Source: Ligula intestinalis (lineage: Eukaryota; Platyhelminthes; Cestoda; Diphyllobothriidea; Diphyllobothriidae). Taken from it: a stretch of 64,000 nt of DNA. Below are positions 24,490-36,879 of the stretch, piece after piece. The notes under the pieces were generated by a model. The model was not told the origin of the DNA. It was given only the letters and a program-made list of their open reading frames with translations, and ran no database searches. Every line of letters starts with the position of its first letter. Position 1 is the stretch's first letter. The stretch lies in the NCBI GenBank assembly GCA_036362985.1, contig JAYGXS010000002.1:5361953-5425952 (forward strand), in the 5' to 3' direction. The position numbers and the translations under genes are program-made.

Positions 24490-25045
24490 CGTAGGCCTAC
24501 ACATCAACACCTACTCCCTGCACGTTTTCTTACGAAAACGGTGATTATACTGTATTAAGACAGAGAATTAGGATAAGCAGTGGAAAATTCTTTAATAAAT
24601 GCAAGATGAATTTTTACTTTACTGTATTTAGAAGTGCTGTTGATTTATATGTGCACATTTACCTAAGCTGCATTCTCATTCAACTTATTGCGGATAAACG
24701 CAATTATCAAATTGTATGTTTCTTGATTTTCCCGAAAAAAATAAAATATTGGTTAGAAGATCACATGCTTTAAATTACCTGAGGCCCGAATTACCGTTCT
24801 GCAGTTAGATAAATGCAGTCCGCGGCGCAAAGCGCCGCAAACAACTTCAGCTTTCATGCTGAAACACTTACTTCAGCGGCCGCGGGAAGCAACTTGGACT
24901 TCATGTTTTTCAGTTTACACTTACTTCAAAAAATATTGTTTTCTATCTATCCTAATAAATTACCCCACAAAACGCTAAAACCACTGTTTTTGTTGGAAAT
25001 TATGCTGGGACTAGGGGTATATGAGTGGGCCTAAATAAGCTTTTT
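24490..25045 (-). mobile_element. Non-autonomous inverted-repeat element, family 1, copy 2
   Basis: Its left end AACGTAGGCCTACACAT is the complement of the right end of copy 1 at 1570, and its right end GTATATGAGTGGGCCTAAATAAGCT-like sequence is the complement of the left end of copy 1. The two copies are thus full-length (about 555 bp each) and inverted relative to each other. A central GCGGCCGC (about 24875-24882) is conserved. A CG-rich segment (GCGGCGCAAAGCGCCGC, about 24821-24837) forms a perfect small hairpin. There is no coding capacity. Confidence 0.75.
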
Positions 25046-26709
25046 TGCCTCTTGCTCTTCATAAGCAAGTGTATAATTATTATTTATGAAGTAAACAATG
25101 GAGTTCTTATTCATCGTACTCTCATAGAGGCTAAACGTACAGCTGGCTATTACTTAAGTAGATGGTGCACGCTTTGCAGTTTCAAAATTTAAAGCGAAAA
25201 TCATGTTATTGATTACATTAAGCGATATGATGAATCAAGAAATCTGTGCTGATCTGTAAAACAACATATACAAGTACATTTTCGTCAAACATAGGATGCT
25301 ACAAGTGAATATGAGAGTGAATACTTTTGAAATAAAATTTTGTAAAATGTTTTTGCATTAATATAATAAATCAACAAAGGTTTTATTTAGAGAAATAATC
25401 ACTTGTAAATGTGTAAATAAAAGGCCAACACACTAGCCCAGCAAATATATTTTGAGCCATGTTTTGTGCTTATAAATTGTATAACTATACCCAAATAAAT
25501 TTCTATTAATTTACACCCTGTTTGCTACTCCGGCTGATACAAGCCAATAAGTTGAGAATAGCAATCCAAAGTTATATTGCATTACCTTCATTGTTCCCTG
25601 ACCTAAGTGATTACTGAGCAAGGCCTTCAGATATATACATTGTGCTCGAATTGAGTGCTAGTCGTCGTGCAATCACCCGCGTCGTTTTTTAATCTCAAAT
25701 GCTAGATAAATGAGTCATCTTCATTTTTTTGCAATCCGAATAGATTGGCTTACGTCACTTACTTTGCAGCGGATGACCAAAATGCTGGAATGTTTTGTTT
25801 AAAATCCACAGAACAGATCCTAAATGCCTCAAAGTTTGTGCAGCTTTCTATGGAGGTTAAAGATTTAACATAGAAGCCTTTTTGTTTTCTCAGAAACTTT
25901 CAACAAAATATGTGAAACATGTTTTCGATTTGGAAAGATTATTAATACAAATAAAGCTAATTCCCCTGAAAATCAGTCCTGTCAGGAAGCCAAAAATTGG
26001 ATTTATTTCTTTCAACGGCTTATAAAAACTTCACTTCTATAAAAACGGCAATGTTAGTAGTAGTCATGTTTTTCTTCGTGTCTTCTTGTCCTTTTCAGTG
26101 AAAACACGTTGGTGGAAAACAAGCTGGGAAACGTACTTCCCAATACTCGACTGCTACCATATTGCGTCTTCTTTAAATATGATCTTTGAAGAAATTATAT
26201 TAATCTCTTTTCGACAAGGAGATTTTTATGACCATGGCATTCTGATTCTGCCTATTCACTTTTTGTTTGTGAAGTTAACAACTTAATCACCATCTATCAG
26301 ACACGTTAATCAACCGTGTCTACCGCCTCCATCGTAGCGTTGAGAAATACATAAACTCCCAAAGATGCCATTTTTAGCTTCAGTTGTTTAGAAAAAATTG
26401 ATGCAAATGTAGTGCCTTTTAGGATAAAAATTATTAATTAATTGAAAAAAAATTATTCTAGGGCCTGATACATAGTTCTCCTTAACCATATAATTCAATC
26501 ATACGGTAATGTTTTACCCAAGGAGTAAGGGGAAGATATTTATGCGAACATGTTTTATGAAGAATATCTTACGAAGAAAATAAGCTTCTTTGGGAAAATT
26601 GCGGCATTTTTGTGTAAATTGTACAGACAGGTCCCCTTACTCATCTACAGAACTGAGAAAATGCACAGCAAACAATTAAAATGTAAAGGCCTAAATATAT
26701 AAATATTCA
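25046..26709. other. AT-rich spacer, no gene seen
   Basis: No recognisable signal. The frame 26086-26286 looks random. Confidence 0.45.
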
Positions 26710-26715
26710 TTTGCC

Positions 26716-27129
26716 GTGCCCACCGATTTGGAGAATACATGGATTGTTGGCAGTTTCTCAACTAGAAAAAGCCGTGACTTCCCGGAAGCAATGCACTCAG
26801 ATGAGGCATGCATCAATGAGCATATCGATTTGGATGCCATCGATAATCACTTTAAGGCCAAATTCAATGCGCGCGACCAAACACGGTGGAATAAGAAAAT
26901 GCATTTGATGGCTGATAGCGCAGACTGCCATAATGCTGGCAATCGCTTTGCATATCGGATGAATATTGATTTTTCTGGATGTTTAAATTTTAATGGTTTG
27001 TTGCACATTTGCTCAGGTGTGAACGCGAGCAGTGGAACCTGTGTCAAAGATTGCACTTTCATCTTTTTCAAAGTAACCTTTCTCTTCTTAATTTTGAATC
27101 TTGGAATGCCCGTTTTTAACTGTAAATAA
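26716..27129 (+). CDS. Unrecognised open frame, probably not a gene
   Basis: This frame of 137 codons opens without an ATG (first codon TTG). Its first 90 residues have a mixed, protein-like composition (INEHIDLDAIDNHFKAKFN, then WNKKMHLMADSADCHNAGN), while the end is hydrophobic and AT-driven (FKVTFLFLILNLG). I recognise no family. It may be a fossil exon or element fragment covering about 26711-26990, with the rest read-through. No repeat partner was seen in the window. Confidence 0.2.
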   Translation: MPTDLENTWIVGSFSTRKSRDFPEAMHSDEACINEHIDLDAIDNHFKAKFNARDQTRWNKKMHLMADSADCHNAGNRFAYRMNIDFSGCLNFNGLLHICSGVNASSGTCVKDCTFIFFKVTFLFLILNLGMPVFNCK

Positions 27130-30100
27130 TGTATAAATTTATAAGTGCTTTAAAAATTAATGCAAAAAGAACGTAAATCTGAAGTGTTTTTTTAGACTAG
27201 CACACACATCCCTTGAGATTGCGGGATTCTGTCATGATGTTAATATCTTGATGTAAGGCTGTATGCTGCCTCATATTACAAGACTGCTTAAGAATCCCCA
27301 TTAAAAGGAGGCCATGTTTCTGAATTTTTGTTGAGTTTTCTTTAGATGGCAACTCAACTGTATCCATCCTTATAAATTCAAACTTAAACAAAATACCAAC
27401 ATCAACCCTATCTTATATTCCAGACATGTTAAATGTTAATAACTGTCTAAGCCCCATATGGGCACACAAGCATGCTCTTCTCTTGTCCAGGAAAAAAAAG
27501 GAACAAATGATTACAAATGACACCTTCGACAACCGAAATCATAATTTCAAAAGCAGATTCTTTCCCCAAGAAGAACCTCTTAATGTTTTTAATATTAACT
27601 TTATTGCTTTTTAAAAATTTGTCACCGGAAGAGGGCTGATAACATCAGCGGACTAAAACAGTCTTTAAAAAATAGCCCGTCACCCTGGGAACCAAAAATA
27701 TTTCACAAGAAACAGCAGAACAATTTAGAACAAGGTGGTGCTCTAAGTCCTGACGAACCTAAGATATTTTGACGTCATTTATTTTCAAACAACAAAAAAC
27801 AGGCAATTAATTTATCGTTTTGCATTAAGTTAAGAGCGTTCTTAAACAAAATTGTCCCTTACCTTAAGAAATTAAAAAGGAGTCTTAAAAAGGATGAGCA
27901 AACAGCTATTTTGGTTTGCAAAATAAAATGTTGAAGTTTCATTAGGATAATTACGCGAATGGTAAACAGGTTTTGAGTTTACTCTGGCATGAATTATCAT
28001 CACGAAAAATTTTATCAGAAATATTAACTGAAATAGCTTTTGCAAGAATGTTTATATCTACTTAGACGGAATAATTGCCCCAATGTTTTTCGTGGTTGTT
28101 TTATTGATATTGTTTCATGTCTGGGTTCGTTAATGTATATAACTGAAATGTGTTTCTTTAGGATTCATAGATGTTAAAGAATCTTTCAAGACTATGACTT
28201 TTGAAGATTTTTTTTGATGAGAGACAGAGGACTTCAAAATATGAAAACGTTTTGAGTGAAAAGGTTTCTTAAGTTTTATTTGAACAGTATTATGTTTAAG
28301 CTCAAATTATTAACGAAAAGGTCTCATACATTAAGAGCAAACAAAATAAAATGCATACGAAAGTATATAATACGGATTCATTGAATCTTTTCGATATATA
28401 AGAATCGCAATGAGGACATACCTTCTTCTTGACTTGTTACTTTTATTGATTAAATTCCAAGGACGAGCAGCCCTATAAATATGATCTCAAACCTATTTCT
28501 TTACGAAATAACTTAAATTTGAAAAATGAATCGATATAGCGCAGACTTTCGAGGATAATATTGTGAAATTATTGGCTGATAATAGACAAAGGAGGTCAGC
28601 GAGTGCAATTTTTTTTCATAAAGCGCACTTTGAGACGGCATAATCCTTCTCTCTGTACCAGAAATATTTTGAATTATCTGATGTTTTCGCGCGCAGTAAG
28701 TTAACATAGAAATTACCTTACACTACTTCCCTCATTATAGTTTATTGGGAGTGCCAATGTTAAACAATTCTGCTTGCTTAAACATACTATTTCATTGGGT
28801 TTCTTGGTATTTCTGAATCACTAGAGTTTGTTTCTCCAAAAATACCGAGAATTTCTTGAGGCCATGCATTTCGATGTTTCATGCATCAACCAGCACGTAT
28901 ATTTAGATAAAATTCATACCCACTTCAAAGAACGGTTGAGGAGGTGAATGTCTTACAATGCAGTTTAACAAGAGCAACAGCAACCAGCCAGGTCTCACAC
29001 CCTATGACATCTGATATTTTCCGTATGTTTGAAATTCATTTGCTTTTTGCAGAACTTTCATCGGTCCAAAGACAATTTACGAACCAGCCACCAAAATTCA
29101 CTGATTAAATTTTAATTTTTATTCCAAAGAACATCTTTATCCTCAAACTTTATTTTTTATTTATGTTCGCTTTTCCTTATGTTGCCCAAACTGTTAACTC
29201 TTAATTACTCATGGTGTTGTGTTACAGAAGGATGAGGCTTATGTATGCTGGCCTGAGACTCTAAGTAGGATTACATCCCTACGACATGCAACACTCACCG
29301 TTGCCAGATGCCGCATAATATATTTGAAAACGAAAGGCTACTTGTGCACAAAAAGTGCACGTTTGCGTTTGTATGTGACAGTTATGTGCCAACTTGCTAT
29401 TCACTAGGCAGCTGCCCAAGAGGTATACATTGGAATCTGTTTTTGTCAAGACGCCTGTTTGAATTTAATTAAAGGCAACTGTCGGCATCATAAAAAAGCG
29501 CATCCTGCATAGCAATACGCTTAGATATTGTTGTAATTATAAGCTTCTTATTACCTTCTAATATATTGTTAATTGGGCATATAAGTCAAAGCAGTTCACG
29601 TTGGATTAAGAACTGGCATCGTCGTCCACTTTTTATAGACGCATACCTGATATTAGCGATTGAACGAACTGTAATTGGGAGAAAAGCTGATCCAAGCAAT
29701 AAAAAATAATTCAGCAATTTTGCACTTCACCAACGGAAAACCTATATTCCGTTATGTTTTCGCAAATGGCTATAACAATTGTTCTGCAGGCGGTATGGGT
29801 GGTAAGAAAGATTACAGATTTATTCCTCAATCATGTGTAGATTGATAAGTAAAATTCAAAGAATATCATCAAGAAAGCAGTCAGCTTCACGAAAAACGGT
29901 TGTGCAAAAATGCTGTCTTACGAATTCCCTATTAAAGGAGACGCTCTAAGTAAATTGCAAAGGGGTCTAGATCAAGTTGCCTCACGATGCAACCGAGCAG
30001 CAAGGATAATATTTTTCAAAAATTATTATATCTAATATAGGGTAATTAATCATTATTCGTCATCAAAATCAACCTTAATATGCACTTATTCATTTATTTG

Positions 30101-31462
30101 AACATATAAAGCTGCTTAATTTGGCCGTATGAGTCGATTCCTGACCAAAAGAAATCGCAATTTATTTTCGGAATGGCTGGAGAAATACCATATAAGAGGC
30201 AATAATAGCCTCCGAGGTTTTTCGTTGGCTTAGGTGAGAGGCCTCATAAATTCATTCATTCAGAATACGAAACTCGGTCTTAGGCCCACAAAATAATATC
30301 GTACAAGCAGTTGTTTAGCTTTGTTTAAGTCCAAATAACTAGCGAAACTTCATCGTTCTATTCTTAAATTTCTGGACATTTTAATATGACTACGTATAAA
30401 CCTGCCAACCTCTTATTACATTGATTTAATAATACCCACCATTGTTTTTGCTAAGATAATCTTTTACAGATTTCTCTGATCATAGTCATACCTTACCTCA
30501 GTCCGTTTCACTATAAGTGAGAAATATAGAGACACTCTTCATTTTGCAATTATATTTTCACAATTTACGCAAAAAATCTTTTTTTCATCGCAGATAAAAA
30601 AAAGAGGCATAACGGATAATGCAGATATGTCAAAAGTGATAGTGGTCGAACGTGGTCTTTTCGAGAGCCTGGCTCACAAACTTCATGCAAGAATTTAAAT
30701 CTATCAAAACGCCGCTATCGTCATGTATTTAAATTGCTTAATTCAAATGAACAAAGGCGGCTAAAGTTGCATATATAATGACCAAATATACTATCTGAAT
30801 TACATGCGAGGAAATAGTTTTCTGAATGACAGAGGACTCATTGTACTTTAATCAAAAATTTCCACTCCAAAAAGTCAACGTAATTTAAGACTTCGTCTGT
30901 TAGTTAAAGTAAAATTATCCCGAAATGTCACCATTGACCACGTCTCTGTAATTACCTGACATTTCTTCGTTGAAGATCCGCTTCAAAGGAGAGCCACGCC
31001 CATTTGTTTGATGGGCATCCTCCCGAAAACAAAGCCTCTTAGCATATGGTTTCATTTGGATTGATGGTAAGAAATCTACTGCCTAATCACAAGGTGCAGC
31101 GTACCGATGCGCCGATGCCGATAGAGATTTCTAAACAACAGATGACGCTCGAATGGCTTAGGTGTCTGTTCTGTAGTTATCGAAAGGGCCCCATAAATAT
31201 GTACTTTTTCCTTCAAAATAATCATACGCTGTGAGCGTTTTAGTTTTTCCAAACAATACGGGTAAATATATAAAATGTCCTTCGGTTCTGCTTCGAACTC
31301 CTCTAAGCACAACATGATATATTGAGGCCAATAAGTAGTTAATCTTCGTTTGATATATCGTACACTAGCCAGGAGGTTTTTTTTCAGTGTGATTCGGTTT
31401 TAGAACGCAAGTGCTTATCAATCGCCCCCCAGCGCTTTTAATCTGCCTTCTGGGATGTAACG
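27130..31462. other. AT-rich spacer, no gene seen
   Basis: This is 4.3 kb without a recognisable gene, RNA or element. All frames are under 80 codons. GAAACATC occurs on the minus strand near 28880 but lacks the other half of a hammerhead core. Confidence 0.45.
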
Positions 31463-32438
31463 TAGACGCCATTGATCATGCAATATTTCGACATATACGA
31501 AATACTAATGCTCTTTTGCTAATCACAGTTGACCCCAGTTGTGATACTGTTTATCTTGTAGTGTTTTCTGGTCATTTAAGTCAAGATAGAAAGCCAGTTT
31601 TCTAACGAGCTTCGTTGCAACTCCTAACAAAACTCAACTTTAGTAAAAACTGGCTACTTATGTAGCATGCCTTTTTATCATTGATTTTGATTGCTTTTAT
31701 AAATTAAAATATATTTTATAGAAAAAATGCACACGAAAATTATTTTTGGTACTTTTTTAATAGCAAATAACGCGTTCTTCAAATATTATACTCAAAGAAA
31801 AGGGAGCTTATGGTTTTAAAAAAATTGCCCAATTTTCGAACAATTTTCTAAACGAATGAATACTACACTCGAATTCAAGGTTTCAAAACTGCGCACTGTG
31901 TGCAGTCTGTTTAAGGAAATGAACAGTTTCGCCTAAAGCTTGAGAAAAACGTTACCTAGTTGTCATAAAATGCTAGAATAGATTAAGAATATTTTTTATG
32001 TAGTATAGACAGCACTAATAAATTGACGGATCTAATTAATATGGACGAAAATCTAACAATCGTGATAAAGCTCATACAAAATTAAACCGTAAGGTACACT
32101 TGTTTGAGCATAAAATTTAAAGACCGGGTAATTTTCTATTAAACAAGTCCAATAAATTGTTACCTTGTGCATGTTTTCTAAAAAATAAATTTGTATTTAT
32201 AAAAGCAGTCAAATTCAATGATAAAAAGGTTTGATATTTATGTAGTCAGTTTTTACAATGAATACGTCCTGCTAGGAGTCCAAACAAAGCTCGTAAAAAA
32301 GCCGGCTTCCTATTTTGACTAAAATAGCTTTAGAATACACTACAGGATAATCATTATTACAACTGGAGTCAATTTTGTTTAGCGAAAGAGTATTTGTCTT
32401 TCGCATATGTCAAAATAAAGAATGATCAACGGCGTCTA
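31463..32438. mobile_element. Foldback element, family 2, copy A (976 bp)
   Basis: The element is almost entirely two long inverted arms. The left end TAGACGCCATTGATCATG matches the complement of the right end (ATGATCAACGGCGTCTA). Further matched pairs are TTTCGACATATACGAAA with TTTCGCATATGTCAAAA, ACGAGCTTCGTTG with the complement of CAAAGCTCGT, and GTAAAAACTGGCTAC with the complement of GTAGTCAGTTTTTAC. The arms are at least 400 bp each with indels, leaving a short centre near 31850-31960. It has no coding capacity. Related copies are at about 56320-59795 (interrupted) and 61602-62410. It is likely a non-autonomous DNA transposon of foldback type. Confidence 0.8.
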
Positions 32439-32650
32439 CTGTGCCACATGTCTATGTGAATTTGCGGGTTGATTTGTCAGCAAACGTTTTGTTTGCTTTT
32501 CGTAGTGTTGGCGGATAATTGCACATGTAGCAACCTTTTGTAACAAACTGTCAGAAAAAGATGAATGACGTTTAAATCGACGATTTCGGCGATGTTGGCC
32601 GAATCATACACGTAAGCTACCGTACATTCTTATCCTTCCCACTTGGACAT
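32439..32650. other. Short spacer
   Basis: No signal seen; it separates the foldback element from two short plus-strand frames. Confidence 0.4.
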
Positions 32651-32656
32651 GTTGTT

Positions 32657-32947
32657 TTGATTACGTCGAGAGCGGCCGAACCTGCCCCACTTTGCTCAGA
32701 TATCACGAATAAGGAGTGCTATGACGGCCATATTTGGGGCTATTGCAACCTGATTCCTAGTGAACCAGCTATAAACTGCGAAAAAAACGCATATTTTGCT
32801 GACCGCACATTCCAAGTTATCCTGCAGGAGTCTGTCGTCCAGCACAACTCTGCAGATTCATTCTGCCCCGTCTGCCATGACTTGAATTCACAAGTGAACA
32901 AAATATCCACTCTGTGTGATATTGGCCCTTCTCAAGATATGCATTGA
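32657..32947 (+). CDS. Unrecognised short open frame, Cys-containing
   Basis: A frame of 96 codons (opening on a TTG-type codon) contains spaced cysteines, including FCPVCHDLN near the end, and a composition unlike its AT-rich surroundings. CPVC is a zinc-ligand-like pair, but no second pair with proper spacing completes a finger. It lies 84 bp upstream of a second unusual frame on the same strand, so both could be remnants of one exon-containing gene or element. I cannot assign a function. Confidence 0.25.
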   Translation: MITSRAAEPAPLCSDITNKECYDGHIWGYCNLIPSEPAINCEKNAYFADRTFQVILQESVVQHNSADSFCPVCHDLNSQVNKISTLCDIGPSQDMH

Positions 32948-33031
32948 CTCGCCGATTCATACGTTTTTAGGCTTAATATCGATCGATAATTCCGCTTAAT
33001 TTGACTGGTTGCAGGCGAAAAAGCATACAGC

Positions 33032-33277
33032 ATGGCAGGCGAGTCCACACAACGATATACATTTTCACCAACTCAACGAGCTTTTCTATATGGTGCATAC
33101 ATCAGCTACGGTACGTCTCCTTTGTCTTACCTGAATGTTGATTTGGAGGAACTTTTTCTTGTTGACCGTACTATTTGCGAAAATGCCGTCAGTAGACAAC
33201 GTTCCAGGCTATGGCTTTCAGCGTACCGAGATAGCTCCAAAAGCAAAAGATTATTTATAGAAAGAAACAAGCCCTGA
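33032..33277 (+). CDS. Unrecognised frame with weak homeodomain-like spacing
   Basis: An ATG-started frame of 81 codons follows a possible splice acceptor (TGACTGGTTGCAG ending at 33014). If Phe11 is set as homeodomain position 8, then Gln12, Leu16, a large hydrophobic at 20, Leu38, Leu40, Thr44 and Ile45 all fall in place, followed by a basic stretch (VSRQRSRLW). However, the diagnostic Trp48, Phe49 and Asn51 are Asn, Ala and Ser. So this is at best a highly diverged or decayed homeodomain, and the spacing match could be chance. It might be an exon of a host gene together with 32657-32947. Confidence 0.25.
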   Translation: MAGESTQRYTFSPTQRAFLYGAYISYGTSPLSYLNVDLEELFLVDRTICENAVSRQRSRLWLSAYRDSSKSKRLFIERNKP

Positions 33278-34336
33278 GCCATCAACCTCCCTTTCTCACC
33301 CACCTCTAGCATTAAAACACCGTCCACGCCTTTAAGTGGCTAAATATGGGGTAGGTGCAGTGGCTCATAAGGCAAATGCTCCCATTTACGCGCTCGGAAT
33401 TACCATAAACCAGGAAATAGGAAACGTTCGCGTTGTTTGACTTCAAGTCCATGTTAAGCCACTCAACAGACAGTGCCTATCGGGCTTGTGGTGCAGCTCA
33501 GTATAAGGCCTGACTTGACAGGCTTCTAAGCTACGCTTGTCAAGAAGCTATGATGGTCTAAGAGTAAGATAACGCATGCAGCCGAGGGACCACGTGGAGA
33601 ATGTATAGCGAAACATTTTTCCCATCACGTGAGGCTTGATATTTGCACGCGCGTTAGATTTTGTACGTCACCATGTGTGATATGGGCTTTTGCTGTGAAG
33701 ATTGTCAGTGGAGTTTTGGCGCACATGCTATGAAGGTCTAATCGGCCTTTGCCATATGTGTTTTTGATCAAGGAGGGTTAGATGAGTGCAGCGATTGTAT
33801 ATCTTGGTCGTAGACATTGGCTCACAAGTCTCTGTGCAATAGATATGCAAACGACCGAGCCGGTTACTGGACTGGTTTGGCGAATACACGAAGTTGCCAA
33901 TATGGTAGAAACCTACTCTGGATCCAAGCTTTGCACAAAAAGGCCCCATCTTTCTGCAATACAAGACGCACTTTGATATAGAGTATCCAGTTTGGGCTTA
34001 TTAAGGAAAGGAAATGTTTAAAAATAAAGTATATAAACTAGAATATAACAGGAATCCTAATTTATATAATCTTATGTATTTTAACAAAAACTTTGCCTTA
34101 ATTAAAATGTGAATAAGTCCAAACAATGGGTTATAACAAAAATTAAGATGACTAAGAAAAACTAACATAGCCTAACTTGAAAACAAAACTAGAGTAAGCA
34201 TACGAAAAATAACAAACAATAAAATCAAATTGTAACCGTAATAATGAACTGAAAACTGAGTTTAAAATATAAATGATTCAAATAAAGTGAGTAGAATAAA
34301 CCAAGGTTAAAGTATTGCAAATGTCAATTGAAAGTG
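33278..34336. other. Spacer with faint tRNA-like boxes
   Basis: No gene seen. A box A-like GTGCAGTGGCTCATAAGG (about 33353) and a box B-like GACTTCAAGTCC (about 33440) are about 90 nt apart, wider than in a tRNA, and may mark a decayed SINE. Frames at 33728-33976 on both strands look like chance. Confidence 0.35.
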
Positions 34337-34560
34337 TTACCGACACTTAGTGCTGCGCACCATACTAATCTGAATCCAGAACGGTAAGTTGGACCACAGG
34401 TAAGTTGACGTAAAGGAACTTCTAACTGTCCACTTTTTTCAGAAATATAAATAAATATAATAGACCATAAAGAATAAGGAAGAAAAAAATTTATAAATTT
34501 CTCACATACAATAAGCTATTAATAAGTAAGAAATATATGTTTATACTAGTTTTTTTTATG
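34337..34560 (+). mobile_element. Inverted-repeat element, family 1, partial copy 3
   Basis: The core ACTAATCTGAATCCAGAACG, then GTAAGTTGGACCACAGGTAAG, aligns with 1231-1279 (ACTAATCTAACTCTAAAACG and onward) in the same orientation. Matching decays towards 34560 and the other arm is not recognisable. This looks like a truncated or older copy. Confidence 0.6.
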
Positions 34561-35150
34561 GCGGGCTATTGTGTTGAGAAAATAATAGATTATTTAAACA
34601 ATTGCCGGGAGCCAATGTAGGATTCCACAGGAGAGTTATTGAATGTTTTTGTCTACGCTTGGTACGTGCATGGCCATGCCTCCGAGAACACGCGTCGTAA
34701 ATTTACACAAATGACATGTACGTTGCTCTTATCTTGCGCAAATGAGGTTGTCAGAAAGTAAAGAAAGATAAGTTAATCGCGTTAGTTAGTTTACCACGCC
34801 AACAATCTTTATCAGTGTTGTGTTGTCGCCTCGAAGTGCACTTAGCAGTTTGCAGTGGTTCAGCTTGTCATAGATACCACCTCGATTTCCTTGTGCTTTC
34901 TGCATATTGTCCAATTTCGCATTGAAAAATGGATGTTTCATTGAATGAAATCATGGAGTGAAATGCGACGAACATCCCAATGCTGTCTTACTGAACATAA
35001 AATTTTCTATGGCGTAATGGAAGAACGACCATTTTGACTTTTTCAATGTCCTCTGACTGCCATTGAGATTTTAATGGCCTTAAAACACCAACGTATTCAC
35101 AAAAGTGACAAAAAACGATAAAGTTTACCATAGTATCCATCTACTTAGTC
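34561..35150. other. Spacer, no gene seen
   Basis: No recognisable signal before the plus-strand PLE remnant. Confidence 0.4.
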
Positions 35151-35159
35151 AAATACGCA

Positions 35160-36016
35160 GTGAAGTTAGGGTGCTCTACTTACCCCGGAAGACAGGGCAG
35201 CATATTGGAGGACCATGCTGCTAAATAAAAGTATGTGTGCCAGGTGCTTAGAATAAGTGGCTACACGAAGAACTGTGACAATTAATCATCGCTTAAAAGG
35301 AACAGGAGACAATTGCAATCTGCCAAAAGCTTTGGCCAGATGCCTTATCAGTGCAGAACTTCTCGGTACTAGAGTTAACGATGAACAAAAAACGGACACG
35401 AACACCAGGCGCCATATCGTGAGGCCGAAGGACTCGCTGTCATGGGACGAAACGCATGGGATAAGTCACGGGACCGGACGAAATTGTGGGCTTGGTAAAT
35501 ATTTGAAAGACATTGAAAGACTAAGTTTGACTATGATGGCTGAGCACGCAGTAGCAGTACCGGGGAACGACGGAAGCTGTCACGCCACGGTGTTTTCTAC
35601 GGTACCCAGCAGAGTTTTAAGTTAAAGATTGACGACTTTTTGTCTAAATGCGACAACCGCTTGTAGTTATCCAGTCCTCAATCACTCAGCAAACGTACCA
35701 ACCAACCCATTTCATATTCGATGCTGAACCTATGCTTAAGTAGGCTATTTGAAAACGCGGAGAGAGATTGTGCGGATATCCACATTTCGTTGTGCCAGGA
35801 TTTGCGAGCCAAATCACCCAAGCGCCCACACACATGACGAGACTCTGGCCTTTAGCAAATGGACTGGGGGCGGTCATCGCACCACATGTCAGTACGTATA
35901 ATGAATGTTTAAACGGTAATTGTGATCGGCACGCAAACGCGCGGCAACCGCTTACTGCCACATCTGGCCAGTCAGACAATTATCAGTCCACATACAACTA
36001 TGCAGCGTGCATTTAA
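35160..36016 (+). mobile_element. Penelope-like element remnant (endonuclease end)
   Basis: The frame 35257-35625 aligns with the C-terminal third of the 15.7-18.3 kb PLE: RRHIVRPKDSLSWDET against RRRVMRPKEPLPRQET, and MMAEHAVAVPGNDG against MAEHAVALRKKDA. The GIY-YIG core itself is scrambled by indels. The tail to 36016 continues the similarity in another frame (SGQSDNYQSTYNYAA against SRTDNYSIHAGDRCE). It is the same subfamily as that element, on the opposite strand, and much more decayed. Confidence 0.72.
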
Positions 36017-36033
36017 TGGGAGTATAAAGTACT

Positions 36034-36268
36034 GAGGTGCCGCGGTACGGCAAGATATATGACGGACGTTTTCGCAAAACAACGTGAAAACTTTGCAGCC
36101 CCTACTTCAGAGAAGAGACGATGAGCGACATCATCAAGAACGCGGTCAGAATATTTCTCGACCGATTTAAAGTGTCGCTGCATCATAATATCAGGTAAGA
36201 ACGCATCATTAATACCGGCAGTTGATAAGAGCATTCAGAAGATGTGCTTACGAAGAAAAAGACATTTT
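36034..36268 (+). repeat. Dispersed repeat shared with 13.8 kb, copy 2
   Basis: It is the partner of 13838-14060 in the same orientation. On the minus strand it contains an uninterrupted 73-codon frame (36234-36013: GINDAFLPDIMMQRHFKSVE onward) with protein-like composition. That frame is broken by stops in the other copy. It could be a fragment of an unidentified element's protein. It starts 18 bp after the PLE remnant. Confidence 0.55.
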
Positions 36269-36792
36269 AAGTAAGGCTGGAAAAATTAAAGAGTGAGGGA
36301 AAAATGTATGCATCTACAAATCGCCAGAATAGGGTTATGGAGTTTTATATTAACGCAAACTTCTATTATGAAAAATGACTGCCTGCGTAATGGATACTTA
36401 AATCAATATACTTAAGACATTTAACAGCAATATTCTCAATGGTACATACAATACTATGGGTTACTTTTCCGTGTTAACACAGTGTGTACTTTTTAATGGC
36501 TGGCAGATTTTGGACTATTCCAATGTCTAATCTTAGCCTTGCGTTGACTCTATTGCGAGCATCCGAACCAAAAGTAAAAGTAAAAAATCAAAAAAACGTG
36601 GATAAGCATGAATTTGACCAGGAAGGGCATTAATAGTTTATTAATTAATTCATTAAATGTGAAGATAAAACTTTGAGGGGGCAGTTAAACATATATCTGG
36701 CACATTATCATTCCTTTTGGAATGCATTTAAGGCGCAAAAAACTGCTCGAAGCGAAACTTTAATTTCAGATCAGCTTTTTAAAGGGGTATTA

Positions 36793-36879
36793 ATTTATAT
36801 ACACCCCTGTATGCATTTATTAAGACCCGATATGCATTAATATAGACCCGTGTATGCATTTATATAGACCCATGTATGC
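36793..36879 (-). repeat. 22-bp minisatellite, left array (4 units)
   Basis: On the minus strand there are four units, GCATACANGGGTCTATATAAAT-like: 36879-36858, 36857-36836, 36835-36815 (21 bp) and 36814-36793. They are inverted relative to the array at 38487-38618. Confidence 0.85.

Noticed and set aside
28870..28900. GAAACATC on the minus strand, similar to the hammerhead second half
   Set aside because: No CUGANGA box or stem II hairpin at the required spacing.
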